Shown one piece after another: positions 32,618 to 40,829 of a DNA stretch of 64,000 nt. Under the pieces are notes generated by a model. That model saw only the letters and a list, made by a program, of their open reading frames with translations, did not search any database and had not been told where the DNA came from. This DNA comes from Gammaproteobacteria bacterium (GTDB lineage: Bacteria > Pseudomonadota > Gammaproteobacteria > Steroidobacterales > Steroidobacteraceae): positions 62,001 through 126,000 of the forward strand of contig CANIOW010000002.1 of the NCBI GenBank assembly GCA_947469285.1, given 5' to 3'. Both the position numbers and the translations under genes were made by a program. The number at the start of each line of letters is the position of its first letter. The stretch's first letter is position 1.

Positions 32618-35047
32618 TCAGATCCTCTCTTCGCAGCGCACCATCACTGGCGCCGGTACCGTGTCTGGCGCTACGTCTACTTCGCGGCGGACGTCACGAT
32701 ACCCTGCTCGCGTACCCACAATGACCTGGCGCCCCGGCAAGACCTTAAGCGTCGCTTCAGTTAGCGTCCCTAGCCGTTGCTGGCGCAGCACGGCCACCTG
32801 TGTCAACCCATCTGATTGCACCGTGAGTAACACCGGGCGTTCGGCCGCCGCTAGCAAACGGGCCACCTCCAGCGACTGCTGCTGCAAGCGCGCGCGCGGC
32901 GGGGGCGCCTCCACCGCCTGCTGCAACCACACCCGCGCCATCTGGCGCAGCGCCGGGCGCAGCGCCTGCGCCGGCTCATCGAGCACCGCTTGCAGTTGAG
33001 CGTCGAGCCGCGCTCGCGGCCCAGTGCGCTCGCGGCCACTGCTGGCAAAACTCACGCCCGGCTCCTGCGTCAACGCCGCGGCGTAGAGCGCCTCAGCCGC
33101 GGCCCAGTGTTCGCCGCGCTCCGCTGCCTCGGCCTGAGCGCGCACCGCAGTCAGCCCCGCGCTGCGCGCCAACGCGGCTACTTGCGCCAATCCTTCCGTC
33201 GGCTCGGTAGCGCCTGGCTGTAGAGCTGCTGCGCGCTGAAAAGTCGCCCGTGCAGCCTCCCGTTGCCCCGCCGACAACAGCCGCCAAGCTTCGGCCAGGG
33301 TGTGGCGATAAGTGGCCACACCCGTCGCCTGCTGCAACCGCGTCAGGCCCAACTGGGCAGACCGCGTGGCTGGATCCAGCGCCAATGCTTGGCGGTAGGC
33401 CATCGTCGCCATTTCCGTCCGGCCGGCATGTTCATCAATCAATGCCGTATCGAGCAGGTGAGTGACCCGATCGAGCACTGCGGCACGCCGCAGCCCGGCG
33501 GCCGCCAACGGCTGACCCGGCTCAATGGCCAGCGCCCGCGCAAAGGCGGCCGTCGCGCCTTTAGCGTCTGGACGGGCCAGCGCAACCGCCCCTTCACGCA
33601 GCGCCTGCGCCAACGCCGGCGCACGCGCAGCGCGGACGCTCTGTAATGCCTGCAGACCCGCTTGCCACGCGTGTTCAGCGGCCGCGAAATTGAGCTTGCC
33701 ATAGGCCGTCTGGGCTTCGCCTGCCGCTGCTTGCGCGGCCACCCAGGGCGCGCCGCCCCACACCGCTACCGGTTGTTTTTCAAGGCTGGTGCGTAGTTCG
33801 CGGTAGCGGTCACGCGCCTCATCGGCCGCCGACTTGGCCGCTGCCATGCGCGCCAGTGCCACCGGATCCGTCGGTACCTGTAGCGGCGCTGCCACCGCCA
33901 GTCGAGCGGCCGGTGCCGGCAGGCCCGTGGACTGCCCGACCCCCGCCGCGATCGGTCGGGGCGCAGGTGCCGGCTGCCAGGCGATCACCGCCACCACTGC
34001 CACCACCATGAACGCGATCAACGCCCCGCGGGCCAGCGACCAACGGCCCGCCCCAGAGCGCTGCGCAAGGTCCGCTGACAGGTGCCGTGACTGCCCCGGC
34101 GCCCAAGGGGACGGGGGTATGACCTGCGCTGGAGCATCCACGGCCACCGCAGGTGCGGCGGGTGGGCACGCCACCCAGGGCGCGGGCTGCCGGAGCACCG
34201 TGGTGACTGGCATTCCCACCCCCTCCACCGTACCGAGGGCGTCGCTCGCGAACCCCGCCGCGCAGCAGCTGGCCAAAGTGGCGCGGACCTGCGCCAGCGA
34301 CGGTCGTTGCGTGGCCTCTGCCGCGAGCAAAGCGTCCACGAGCTGCAGTAAAGCGGTCGGCGTGGCCGCCGCACCGCCCACCGTGTGCGCTGAATCCGGT
34401 GGCCCAGCCAGCACGCGGGCAGCGCGAATGTCCGGGTAGTAAGGCGGATGGCCGCTGAGCCATTCGTAAGCCAGCGCCCCGAGCCCGTAGAGGTCATCGG
34501 CCGGGACCGCCGCCTCACCCCGCCATTGCGCGGGACTGCGTGCATAGGGCGAACCCGGCGCATGACCGCTGCTACCGACGGCAGCGGCCACCCCAAAATC
34601 GGCCAGACGAGCAGGCCCCGCCTCTTCCAGCAACACGTTACCGGGCGTCAGATCCAGATGGACCAAACCGGCCGCATGTGCGGCCTCGAGGGCCGCAGCG
34701 ATGTCCGCGAGAGGCTGCGCCCAGCTCTGCCACGGGCGACCCCGCAAGCGACGTGAATCGCCCCCCGCAATGAATTCCTGCACCAGACACACCTGGGCAC
34801 CATCGCGAATAATCCCGGCGGTGCGCACGATGTTGGGATGCTGCAGCGCTGTGGCCAGTGCCGCTTCGCGTTCCAGACGCGCTACTGGCAATTGCGGCAC
34901 TTGCAAGCGCTTCAGTGCCACCGGCTGGTGTGCCTGCAGATCGTCTGCGCGCCATACCTCGCCGGTGGTGCCACTGCCCACGCGCCGCACTAGCACGTAA
35001 CGCCCAGCCAGCGTGGTGCCAGCTGCCCATTCACGCACTGCCGTCAT
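32618..35047 (-). CDS. Membrane Ser/Thr protein kinase with repeat-rich C-terminus
   Basis: This 809-residue protein starts with a eukaryotic-like kinase domain (about 16-260): Gly-loop GSGTTGEVW (24-32), Lys46 in VALKRL, catalytic loop HLDLTPGN (130-137) and DFG (150-152). The HRD Arg is replaced by Leu (HLD), so regulation by activation-loop phosphorylation would differ. One membrane helix (about 338-357) separates it from a C-terminal Ala/Arg-rich helical repeat region (TPR-like, about 400-760) and a PEGA-like end (PGRQVIVGTRAGYRDVRREVDV). Kinase inside, sensor outside is expected. It overlaps the upstream lipoprotein gene by 4 bp and lies 3 bp before the PEGA-SUMF1 gene. The in-operon FHA protein is the likely phospho-partner. 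Confidence 0.85.
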   Translation of the reverse strand: MTAVREWAAGTTLAGRYVLVRRVGSGTTGEVWRADDLQAHQPVALKRLQVPQLPVARLEREAALATALQHPNIVRTAGIIRDGAQVCLVQEFIAGGDSRRLRGRPWQSWAQPLADIAAALEAAHAAGLVHLDLTPGNVLLEEAGPARLADFGVAAAVGSSGHAPGSPYARSPAQWRGEAAVPADDLYGLGALAYEWLSGHPPYYPDIRAARVLAGPPDSAHTVGGAAATPTALLQLVDALLAAEATQRPSLAQVRATLASCCAAGFASDALGTVEGVGMPVTTVLRQPAPWVACPPAAPAVAVDAPAQVIPPSPWAPGQSRHLSADLAQRSGAGRWSLARGALIAFMVVAVVAVIAWQPAPAPRPIAAGVGQSTGLPAPAARLAVAAPLQVPTDPVALARMAAAKSAADEARDRYRELRTSLEKQPVAVWGGAPWVAAQAAAGEAQTAYGKLNFAAAEHAWQAGLQALQSVRAARAPALAQALREGAVALARPDAKGATAAFARALAIEPGQPLAAAGLRRAAVLDRVTHLLDTALIDEHAGRTEMATMAYRQALALDPATRSAQLGLTRLQQATGVATYRHTLAEAWRLLSAGQREAARATFQRAAALQPGATEPTEGLAQVAALARSAGLTAVRAQAEAAERGEHWAAAEALYAAALTQEPGVSFASSGRERTGPRARLDAQLQAVLDEPAQALRPALRQMARVWLQQAVEAPPPRARLQQQSLEVARLLAAAERPVLLTVQSDGLTQVAVLRQQRLGTLTEATLKVLPGRQVIVGTRAGYRDVRREVDVAPDTVPAPVMVRCEERI

Positions 35048-36315
35048 TGCGGCACGGGGGCTGCTGTCACTCCGCCCGTTTCGGCGTCAAACAGTTCGTC
35101 CAGCAAGGCGCGCCACTCGGCGTATTGCTCCTCCGCCGTCCCGGTCAGCTTGAGTGTGCGACCTTCTACTTCGATCACTCGCGGCGCAGCTTCAGACTGA
35201 AACGACCCAGACAGCTCCTTGAGCGTCGCCTCGTTCATCTTCAGTTCCTGCCCTTTCTGAATGCCGCTCATCACCGCCTGCACGCCACCATAGATGACGC
35301 CGGCACGGGCCACGCTCACCGCACGGTTGCAGGCATTGGTGCCACAGCTGTCGGGAACGAAGATGCCCGCCAGCACCGCCGCGGCGCCGAGCATCTTGCG
35401 GGTGTTCGCTTGCTGCCGCAGCTTGTCGCGCGCGACGATTTCGTCATAGGTGTAACGGCGCCAGCTGGCGTAGGGCTCTTGCAGATGATCCGCAAACGCC
35501 GCGTAGTAATCGCTAACCGTGTCTACCACGCCCTCATCCCGCACACTGATCGTCTTTACACGCTCCAGCAACGGGTCGCCTGCCGCTGGTAAACGCTCAA
35601 TCTTCCACCTACCGTCCGCGGGGTCCTTGGCGATATAACTGCCAAACGCCTTCGGCGCAATTTCCTTGGCAAAGCGCAGCTCGGTGATCTGACGCAAGGT
35701 CCCCAGCGCTGCGTCATTCAGCGTTTGACGGTGGGCCAGCAGGTCGTCAGCAATATGCACATAGAGATTCTGGAACGGATCGCGAACGCGCCCGTTGGTG
35801 CCCTTAGCCGCATCCTCGCGATAACTACCGGTATCGGCATCCTGCTCGTACTTCTTGGCGAACCACAGCTTGCCACTCGAGTCCGTGACCTTCACCTCAA
35901 GCGCTAGGTGATAGCCCGTGGACTCTAGAATGCGGCCTTCCACCACGACATCCATGGCATCCACCGTCGGTGGGATCACCCGCACCACGCCCCACTGGCC
36001 ACTCGACTCGAGCGTGTCGCGCAGCACCGTCGGCAGATAACGCGCCTCGGCTTTGCGGATGTCCGGGAAGATGCCCTGCTTGGCCGCAGTCTCCGGAGCG
36101 GCTAACAGTTCCTTGCTAACGCCGGGGTCGAACAGGCGCACCCCGACATCCAACAACTGCGCTTCAGGCACTTCTTGGACAGCCTGCACCGCCGCCAGCT
36201 TCGGCACCGGCAGCGTTTCTTTCATCATGCAGCCGCCCAGCGGCAAAGCCAACCACACCAGACAGGCCGCCATCCGGTGGCACAACTGCGACAGCGGGGT
36301 ACGTTCCACGATCAC
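35044..36315 (-). CDS. Large lipoprotein of the kinase/VWA operon
   Basis: This 423-residue protein has a lipobox (LPLGGC) after a hydrophobic core (ACLVWLALPLGGC, Cys near residue 29). The mature part has beta-rich segments (LDVGVRLFDPGVSKE, VVRVIPPTVDAMDVVVEGRILESTGYHLALEVKVTDSSGKLWFAKKYEQDA) reminiscent of curli/CsgG-type or LPS-assembly lipoproteins, then a helical C-terminal half with one Cys pair (PDSCGTNACNRAVS) in a Gly/Ala-rich, weakly hydrophobic stretch (about 310-350). No enzyme motif is visible. It overlaps both neighbours by 4 bp. It is probably the outer-membrane or periplasmic partner of the kinase's external domain. Confidence 0.72.
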   Translation of the reverse strand: MIVERTPLSQLCHRMAACLVWLALPLGGCMMKETLPVPKLAAVQAVQEVPEAQLLDVGVRLFDPGVSKELLAAPETAAKQGIFPDIRKAEARYLPTVLRDTLESSGQWGVVRVIPPTVDAMDVVVEGRILESTGYHLALEVKVTDSSGKLWFAKKYEQDADTGSYREDAAKGTNGRVRDPFQNLYVHIADDLLAHRQTLNDAALGTLRQITELRFAKEIAPKAFGSYIAKDPADGRWKIERLPAAGDPLLERVKTISVRDEGVVDTVSDYYAAFADHLQEPYASWRRYTYDEIVARDKLRQQANTRKMLGAAAVLAGIFVPDSCGTNACNRAVSVARAGVIYGGVQAVMSGIQKGQELKMNEATLKELSGSFQSEAAPRVIEVEGRTLKLTGTAEEQYAEWRALLDELFDAETGGVTAAPVPQ

Positions 36316-37523
36316 TTGCCCTTTTTGTACTTGCGGTATTCCTCCCAGAGCTTCTCACGAAGCTCCAGGTCGGTTTCATTCATTGCGGCCTCACGAATCT
36401 GGCGCGCCACCACGTCGTCGTCGCTACCGTCGGGGACATCCGGCGGGATAGTGCCAGGACCCGCGCCCGCGCCACCGCCGCTGCCGCCGGCACCCGCGCC
36501 CGTGCCCTTGCCGCCGCCCGGCGCACCGCCTTGACCGCCGCCGCCCTGCTGCCCCCCCGGGCTACCCCCTGGGCTACCGCCCTGAGCGCCGCCGGTCGTG
36601 TCCTTGCCACCCGGGCCACCCGGGCGTCCGTTGGCGCCGGCGCGGTCCGACTTCATGCCGCCGGCCTTGCCACCGTCGCCTGGGCCAGCACCATCTGCCC
36701 CACCAGCACCGGCGGCACCATCACTGCCGCCCGCACCGTCCGTCCCTGCGCCCGTCCCCGTACCACCGGCACTCGCCGAGCGGTCTGCCGCGATAGCCCC
36801 CTGCTCGGTACGGATGCGTCCGTCGAATACGCCCAAAGATTCGTCAATGCGCCGATAGATGGCTTCACGCCGGTCGCCACCACCACCGGCTGTCGGGCCG
36901 CCACCGGCGGCTTGGGCACCACCTCCTGCAGCCGACCCGCCACCGGCGGCTTGGGCACCACCCTCCGCAGCCGACCCGCCACCGGCCGCTTGGGCACCAC
37001 CTCCTGCAGCCGACCCGCCACCGGCGGCTTGGGCACCACCTCCCGGCTTGCTACCACCCTGCGTGGTATCGGCACCTTGGCCAGCACCTTGGCCGGCGCT
37101 CTTTGCCGACGCCCGTGCTGCCTCAGCGGCGGCCACGGCCGCATCGCCCACACCGCCGCCCGCAGCGCCAGCCGCTTGTGGCCCCTGCCCTGCACCGCCC
37201 GTCGTGCCAGCACTGCCCGTCGTGCCAGCACTGCCCGACGTCCCCGCGCTACCAGCCGTGCCGGCGCTACCCGTCTTGCCCGTGGTCTGCCCGGCGGCAC
37301 CGCCACTACTGCTAGCGCTACCGCCGCTGCTTGAGCTGCCACTGCTCCCACTGCTCCCACTGGAAGAGGGCATGGATGAGGGGCTGGGCATGGAACTGGA
37401 TGGCATGCTGGAACTGGAAGCTGCCTGCTGTTCCAGACAGCCGCTCAGGCTCAACGCCAGACCAGCACCGCACAACAAACGTAGCGCTTTGGGGGTGAAC
37501 AATGACCGGGGGGAGTTAGGCAT
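36312..37523 (-). CDS. Gly/Ala/Ser-rich lipoprotein with tandem repeats
   Basis: This roughly 403-residue protein (from ATG 37523; the frame is open to 37550) has a lipobox LSLSGC, then Ser-rich and (G/S/A/T)n sequence, four copies of a 13-residue repeat (GGGAQAAGGGSAA), a short structured stretch (IYRRIDESLGVFDGRIRTEQ), more Gly-rich sequence, and an ordered C-terminus VARQIREAAMNETDLELREKLWEEYRKYKKGK. The two ordered blocks are probably the functional contacts, joined by long flexible linkers, as in a lipid-anchored tether across the periplasm. The real frame follows from the lipobox, the ordered helices and the 4-bp overlap with the next gene; the opposite strand is also open over this G/C-rich repeat but lacks such features. 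Confidence 0.7.
   Translation of the reverse strand: MPNSPRSLFTPKALRLLCGAGLALSLSGCLEQQAASSSSMPSSSMPSPSSMPSSSGSSGSSGSSSSGGSASSSGGAAGQTTGKTGSAGTAGSAGTSGSAGTTGSAGTTGGAGQGPQAAGAAGGGVGDAAVAAAEAARASAKSAGQGAGQGADTTQGGSKPGGGAQAAGGGSAAGGGAQAAGGGSAAEGGAQAAGGGSAAGGGAQAAGGGPTAGGGGDRREAIYRRIDESLGVFDGRIRTEQGAIAADRSASAGGTGTGAGTDGAGGSDGAAGAGGADGAGPGDGGKAGGMKSDRAGANGRPGGPGGKDTTGGAQGGSPGGSPGGQQGGGGQGGAPGGGKGTGAGAGGSGGGAGAGPGTIPPDVPDGSDDDVVARQIREAAMNETDLELREKLWEEYRKYKKGK
36889..37045 (-). repeat. Four copies of a 39-bp tandem repeat
   Basis: The cttgggcacc core recurs at 36911, 36950, 36989 and 37028, exactly 39 bp apart, coding GGGAQAAGGGSAA on the minus strand. Copies differ at a few positions (one has an E-for-G change). 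Confidence 0.9.
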
Positions 37524-37627
37524 GGTGGCGTCCGTCAATGAGGCAGTCAAACTGAAAACGAGCAGAACCCTAGTGGGTTTACCCTCGGCGCAGGCAAAAG
37601 TTCCCCGCTACGCGGAACGAGGCCGCC

Positions 37628-38332
37628 TCAGGGTCCACCGCCGCCCGGCATCGGCGTACCGTCGCCCTGCAGGAAGGTCCGCAGCTGCCCGGCGAGGCGG
37701 TCGCAGGCGGCTGCCTGCACACGTGCAATGAGCGGGATGGGCAACACCACCCCGATCATGGCCGAAGTGCCGTTCACATTGGTCGACACCGAGCCGGTGG
37801 ATTTACGGTTTTGCAGGTCCCACACCGTGGCTTCGTAGTCGGATTGCTTTTCCCACCAGCCGAAACCGATGCAACCGCCCCCTCCGGGGCCGATCGCACA
37901 GGCCATGCTACCGCCGCTGTCCGTTTTCTTGGTACTGCCATCGATCCACACCAGATAACGGACGCCTTCGGTGGCCATCCGCTCCGCCACGAGGGGATGC
38001 GCCAGCAAGGCACCGAGATTGTCCGGCCGAGTAGGGGCAGTGGAAGCCTCGAACCAAGGGTAGAGCGCATCGACGAAACGGTTGTTGTCTTGGACCCGGA
38101 TGGGATTGGCGCCACGCCCGAGCTCTTTCCCTAGGCAATCGAGGAAGTCGTCCTCAGCGCCGAGCCCTTCCACTACCGGCTTGGCCAGAATGACCAAACC
38201 TTCGCCTTTAGCGATAGCCGTGGGCAGCAAACGGTTCTCATCAAGCTTGGCGGTCATACACCCGGTTAGCGCCACAGCGCTCACCGCCAGGACCCAGCCC
38301 CGGCACCCGTGGACGATGCAGCTTATCGGCAT
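37628..38332 (-). CDS. Lipoprotein, first gene of the kinase/VWA operon
   Basis: This 234-residue protein has a signal with lipobox VALTGC (Cys near residue 25). The mature part has GEGLVILAKPVVEGLGAEDDFLDCLGKEL (a strand-helix pattern found in periplasmic sensor lipoproteins), VRYLVWIDGSTKKTDSGGSMACAIGPGGGGCIGFGWWEKQ and DYEATVWDLQNRKSTGSVS, resembling the beta-sheet of LpoB/CsgG-type folds. Two Cys pairs could form disulfides. No catalytic motif. It lies 75 bp downstream of the radical SAM gene and 104 bp upstream of the Gly-rich lipoprotein gene start. A TATACT element upstream could be the operon promoter. Confidence 0.68.
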   Translation of the reverse strand: MPISCIVHGCRGWVLAVSAVALTGCMTAKLDENRLLPTAIAKGEGLVILAKPVVEGLGAEDDFLDCLGKELGRGANPIRVQDNNRFVDALYPWFEASTAPTRPDNLGALLAHPLVAERMATEGVRYLVWIDGSTKKTDSGGSMACAIGPGGGGCIGFGWWEKQSDYEATVWDLQNRKSTGSVSTNVNGTSAMIGVVLPIPLIARVQAAACDRLAGQLRTFLQGDGTPMPGGGGP

Positions 38333-38376
38333 GCCAAGCCCCCCCAGCCTTACCCGGCACCCGCCGGCGACGCCTC

Positions 38377-38382
38377 AGTATA
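38377..38382 (-). promoter_or_regulatory. -10-like TATACT before the kinase/VWA operon
   Basis: TATACT on the minus strand matches the sigma-70 -10 consensus in five of six positions, about 45 bases before the first start codon. The -35 position falls in a (GC)n run with no match, so an activator or read-through from the upstream gene may be needed. Confidence 0.3.
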
Positions 38383-38407
38383 CGCACGGCAACGCCGCGC
38401 GCGCGTC

Positions 38408-39499
38408 TCACCACAAGCTCAGCTGCCCACCTGGCAGCGGTGCCCGAAAACGCGAAGTGTCGAACTGCAGCACAGACGCCCGATCCAGCAGACCGTGGCG
38501 GCGTGCGGCGAGCTTGAACCGCTGCGCGAGCAACACCGCATGGGGTCCTTCACCACGCATGCGGTGACCGAAACGCGGGTCGTTATCGCGCCCACCGCGC
38601 AGCTGCTGCAGTACCGACAGCACATGGGTCTTGCGTAATGGCAGGTGTTCCTCAAGCCAGTGGCGGAACAACGGCGCCACCTCCAGCGGCAAACGGAGCA
38701 GCTGCCAGCTGGCCGCCTGCGCACCAGCGTCAGCCGCGGCGGCCAGCAAGTCTTCCATTTCATGGTCATTGACGGCAGGGATAATCGGCGCCAGCAGCAC
38801 CGCCACCGGGATGCCCGCCGCCCGCAGTTCGCGAATGACCCGCAGCCGTGCCGCGCCCGAAGCGGCGCGGGGCTCCAAGGTGCGTTTCAGCCCATCATCC
38901 AACGTGGTCAGGCTGACGAACACGGTAGCCAAGCGGTCCGCCGCCATGGGGGCTAACAGATCCAAGTCGCGGGTGATCAGGCTGCCCTTGGTGATGATCG
39001 ACACCGGATGCGCGCAGTCTTGCAGCACCTCCAGTATCCCGCGCGTAATCCGCAGCTCTTTTTCCACGGGCTGGTAGGGGTCCGTGTTAGCCCCCAGCGT
39101 GAGCGGGGCACAGGTGTAGCCCGGACGACCCAGCTCGGCGCGCAGCAACGCGGGCGCGTCGTGCTTAGCAAACAGCTGCGTCTCAAAGTCCAGCCCAGGA
39201 GACAGGTCCAGATACGCATGCGTTGGACGCGCATAGCAATAGATGCACCCATGCTCGCACCCGCGGTACGGATTCACGGAGCGATCGAAAAACACATCCG
39301 GCGACTGGTTGCGCGACAGCACCGTGCGCGCGGCATCCGGGCGAATGGTCGTGGCGGGGTGGCGCGGGGCGAGGGCAGCGTCATCGCCCTGCAACGGCGC
39401 CGATGGCTCCAGCGTTACCGCGGTGGCGAGAAACCGTGGCGCCGGGCTGACGGTGGCCCCACGGCCCCGGTGGCTGGCGGCAGGTGGCGTAAAGGACAT
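38408..39499 (-). CDS. PA0069-family radical SAM protein
   Basis: This 363-residue protein contains NPYRGCEHGCIYCYARPTH, the C-x3-C-x2-C cluster of radical SAM enzymes of the spore-photoproduct-lyase-like SplB/Rv2578c/PA0069 group, then LGANTDPYQPVEKEL and ITKGSLITRDLDLL. It binds a [4Fe-4S] cluster and S-adenosylmethionine; the substrate is unknown. A perfect LexA-type box sits 3 bp before the assigned ATG, so the gene is predicted to be SOS-induced, in line with a link to DNA damage. If transcription starts within or just after the box, the mRNA would be nearly leaderless or the true start would be further in. Confidence 0.88.
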   Translation of the reverse strand: MSFTPPAASHRGRGATVSPAPRFLATAVTLEPSAPLQGDDAALAPRHPATTIRPDAARTVLSRNQSPDVFFDRSVNPYRGCEHGCIYCYARPTHAYLDLSPGLDFETQLFAKHDAPALLRAELGRPGYTCAPLTLGANTDPYQPVEKELRITRGILEVLQDCAHPVSIITKGSLITRDLDLLAPMAADRLATVFVSLTTLDDGLKRTLEPRAASGAARLRVIRELRAAGIPVAVLLAPIIPAVNDHEMEDLLAAAADAGAQAASWQLLRLPLEVAPLFRHWLEEHLPLRKTHVLSVLQQLRGGRDNDPRFGHRMRGEGPHAVLLAQRFKLAARRHGLLDRASVLQFDTSRFRAPLPGGQLSLW

Positions 39500-39502
39500 G
39501 GG

Positions 39503-39518
39503 CTGTATTTATATACAG
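39503..39518 (-). promoter_or_regulatory. LexA (SOS) box CTGT-N8-ACAG
   Basis: CTGTATTTATATACAG is a perfect CTGT-N8-ACAG match with an A/T-only core, as in the gamma- and betaproteobacterial LexA consensus. On the minus strand it contains TATAAA, a plausible -10 element, so LexA would directly block the promoter of the radical SAM gene. Confidence 0.8.
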
Positions 39519-39551
39519 TCTTTGCCACGATGCAAGCCCCGTGGCAAACGC

Positions 39552-40829
39552 TCAAGGCTCGGCCGAGGGCTCTACCAAGGGATGGGCCACGGGATCGCGC
39601 GCGCGCTCGGGCATACGGTCCAGGCGGTACAACCCGGAAAACCAGCGTGTCCATAGCGCAGTGACGCCCAGGGTGGCCACGCCACCCACGACAATGGCTG
39701 GCACCACGCCCCACCACGAGGCGGTGACCCCCGACTCGAACTCGCCAAACTCGTTGGAAGCACCAATGAACATGGCGTTCACCGCGCTGACGCGGCCGCG
39801 CAGGGCATCGGGTGTTTCCAATTGCACCAGCAGCTGCCGCACATAAACGCTGAGCATGTCGGCGCCACCCATACAAAACAGCGCGCCTAGCGACAACAGG
39901 AAACTGCTCGACAGCCCAAAGACCACCGTCGCCAAACCAAAGGTGCCTACGCCGAAAAACACCCAGCGCCCGCAATGCCGCACCGGTGGTCGTGACGCCA
40001 GACGCAACGCCACCAGCGCCGCTCCCACTCCTGGCGCTGCACGCAGCAGACCGAGCCCGGCCGGCCCGACATGCAGCACATCGCTGGCAATAGCCGGCAG
40101 CAGCGCCGTAGCGCCGCCGAACATCACGGCGAATAAATCCAGTGAGAGCGCACCTAGCACCAGCGGTCGCTGACGCACGAAATGCAGCCCGGCGAGCAAG
40201 GCCTGCCAACGGGGCTCGCCACGCGCGATGACCGGCATGGGGGGCGCCCGTAAGCGCGTAATGAGGACTACCGAGACCAGCAACAGCCCCACACTGGCGG
40301 CATACACCACGCGTTCGCCCGCCAGATACAGCAGTCCACCCAGAGCGGGTCCGCTGATCGTGGCCAGTTGCCAGGTAGAACTGTTCAGCGCGATGGCCTG
40401 CGCAAAAAAATCGCGGGGCACGAGATTAGGGAGCAAAGCCTGCTGCGCCGGTGACACGAAGGCCCGCGCCAACCCCAGCAAGACCATGGCCACCATGACC
40501 GGAGCCACGGTGGTGATGCCATTCCACGCCATCATCAACAGCGCCACTGCGGCCAGCCACTCAATGCTGAAGCAGACGAACATAATCAGCTTGCGATTAA
40601 TCCGGTCCGCCAACTGCCCGGCCGGCAGCACCATCACGATGAAGGGCAAGAACTGCGACAGGCCGATCAGACCCAGATCCAGCGGATCGCGCGTCAGACG
40701 GTACACCTGCCAACCCACCGCCACATGCAGCATCTGCACCGCGACCGCCGCGAGGAACTTGGCTAACAAGTACCAGGTAAAAGCACGGTGACGCAGCAGG
40801 TGGCGCAACGCGCCCTGAGCGTGGAGCAT
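39552..40829 (-). CDS. MFS transporter (EntS-like/multidrug type)
   Basis: This 425-residue membrane protein with 12 hydrophobic segments starts RAFTWYLLAKFLAAVAVQMLHVAVGWQVYRLTRDPLDLGL and has LPAGQLADRINRKLIMF ('G-x-x-x-D-R-x-x-R-(K/R)', MFS motif A) between helices 2 and 3. Similar proteins export siderophores or drugs, but the substrate cannot be read here. It shares its start base with the stop of the MOSC gene, so it is the last gene of the ilvA-hydrolase-MOSC-MFS operon. Confidence 0.85.
   Translation of the reverse strand: MLHAQGALRHLLRHRAFTWYLLAKFLAAVAVQMLHVAVGWQVYRLTRDPLDLGLIGLSQFLPFIVMVLPAGQLADRINRKLIMFVCFSIEWLAAVALLMMAWNGITTVAPVMVAMVLLGLARAFVSPAQQALLPNLVPRDFFAQAIALNSSTWQLATISGPALGGLLYLAGERVVYAASVGLLLVSVVLITRLRAPPMPVIARGEPRWQALLAGLHFVRQRPLVLGALSLDLFAVMFGGATALLPAIASDVLHVGPAGLGLLRAAPGVGAALVALRLASRPPVRHCGRWVFFGVGTFGLATVVFGLSSSFLLSLGALFCMGGADMLSVYVRQLLVQLETPDALRGRVSAVNAMFIGASNEFGEFESGVTASWWGVVPAIVVGGVATLGVTALWTRWFSGLYRLDRMPERARDPVAHPLVEPSAEP

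Noticed and set aside
36889-37045. Regular 39-bp repeats as a CRISPR array
   Set aside because: Repeats are directly adjacent with no spacers and keep a coding frame of 13 residues.
36531-37731. Open frames opposite to the Gly-rich lipoprotein gene
   Set aside because: Pro/Ala- or Thr/Arg-rich text mirrors the repeats; no signal peptide, start site or neighbours support it.
24753-38332. Type VI secretion, Tol-Pal or Zorya identity for the operon
   Set aside because: No sheath, tube, baseplate, TssJLM, Pal, TolA/TolB or ZorC/ZorD/ZorE-like genes; only the kinase/FHA and TolQ-like themes are shared.
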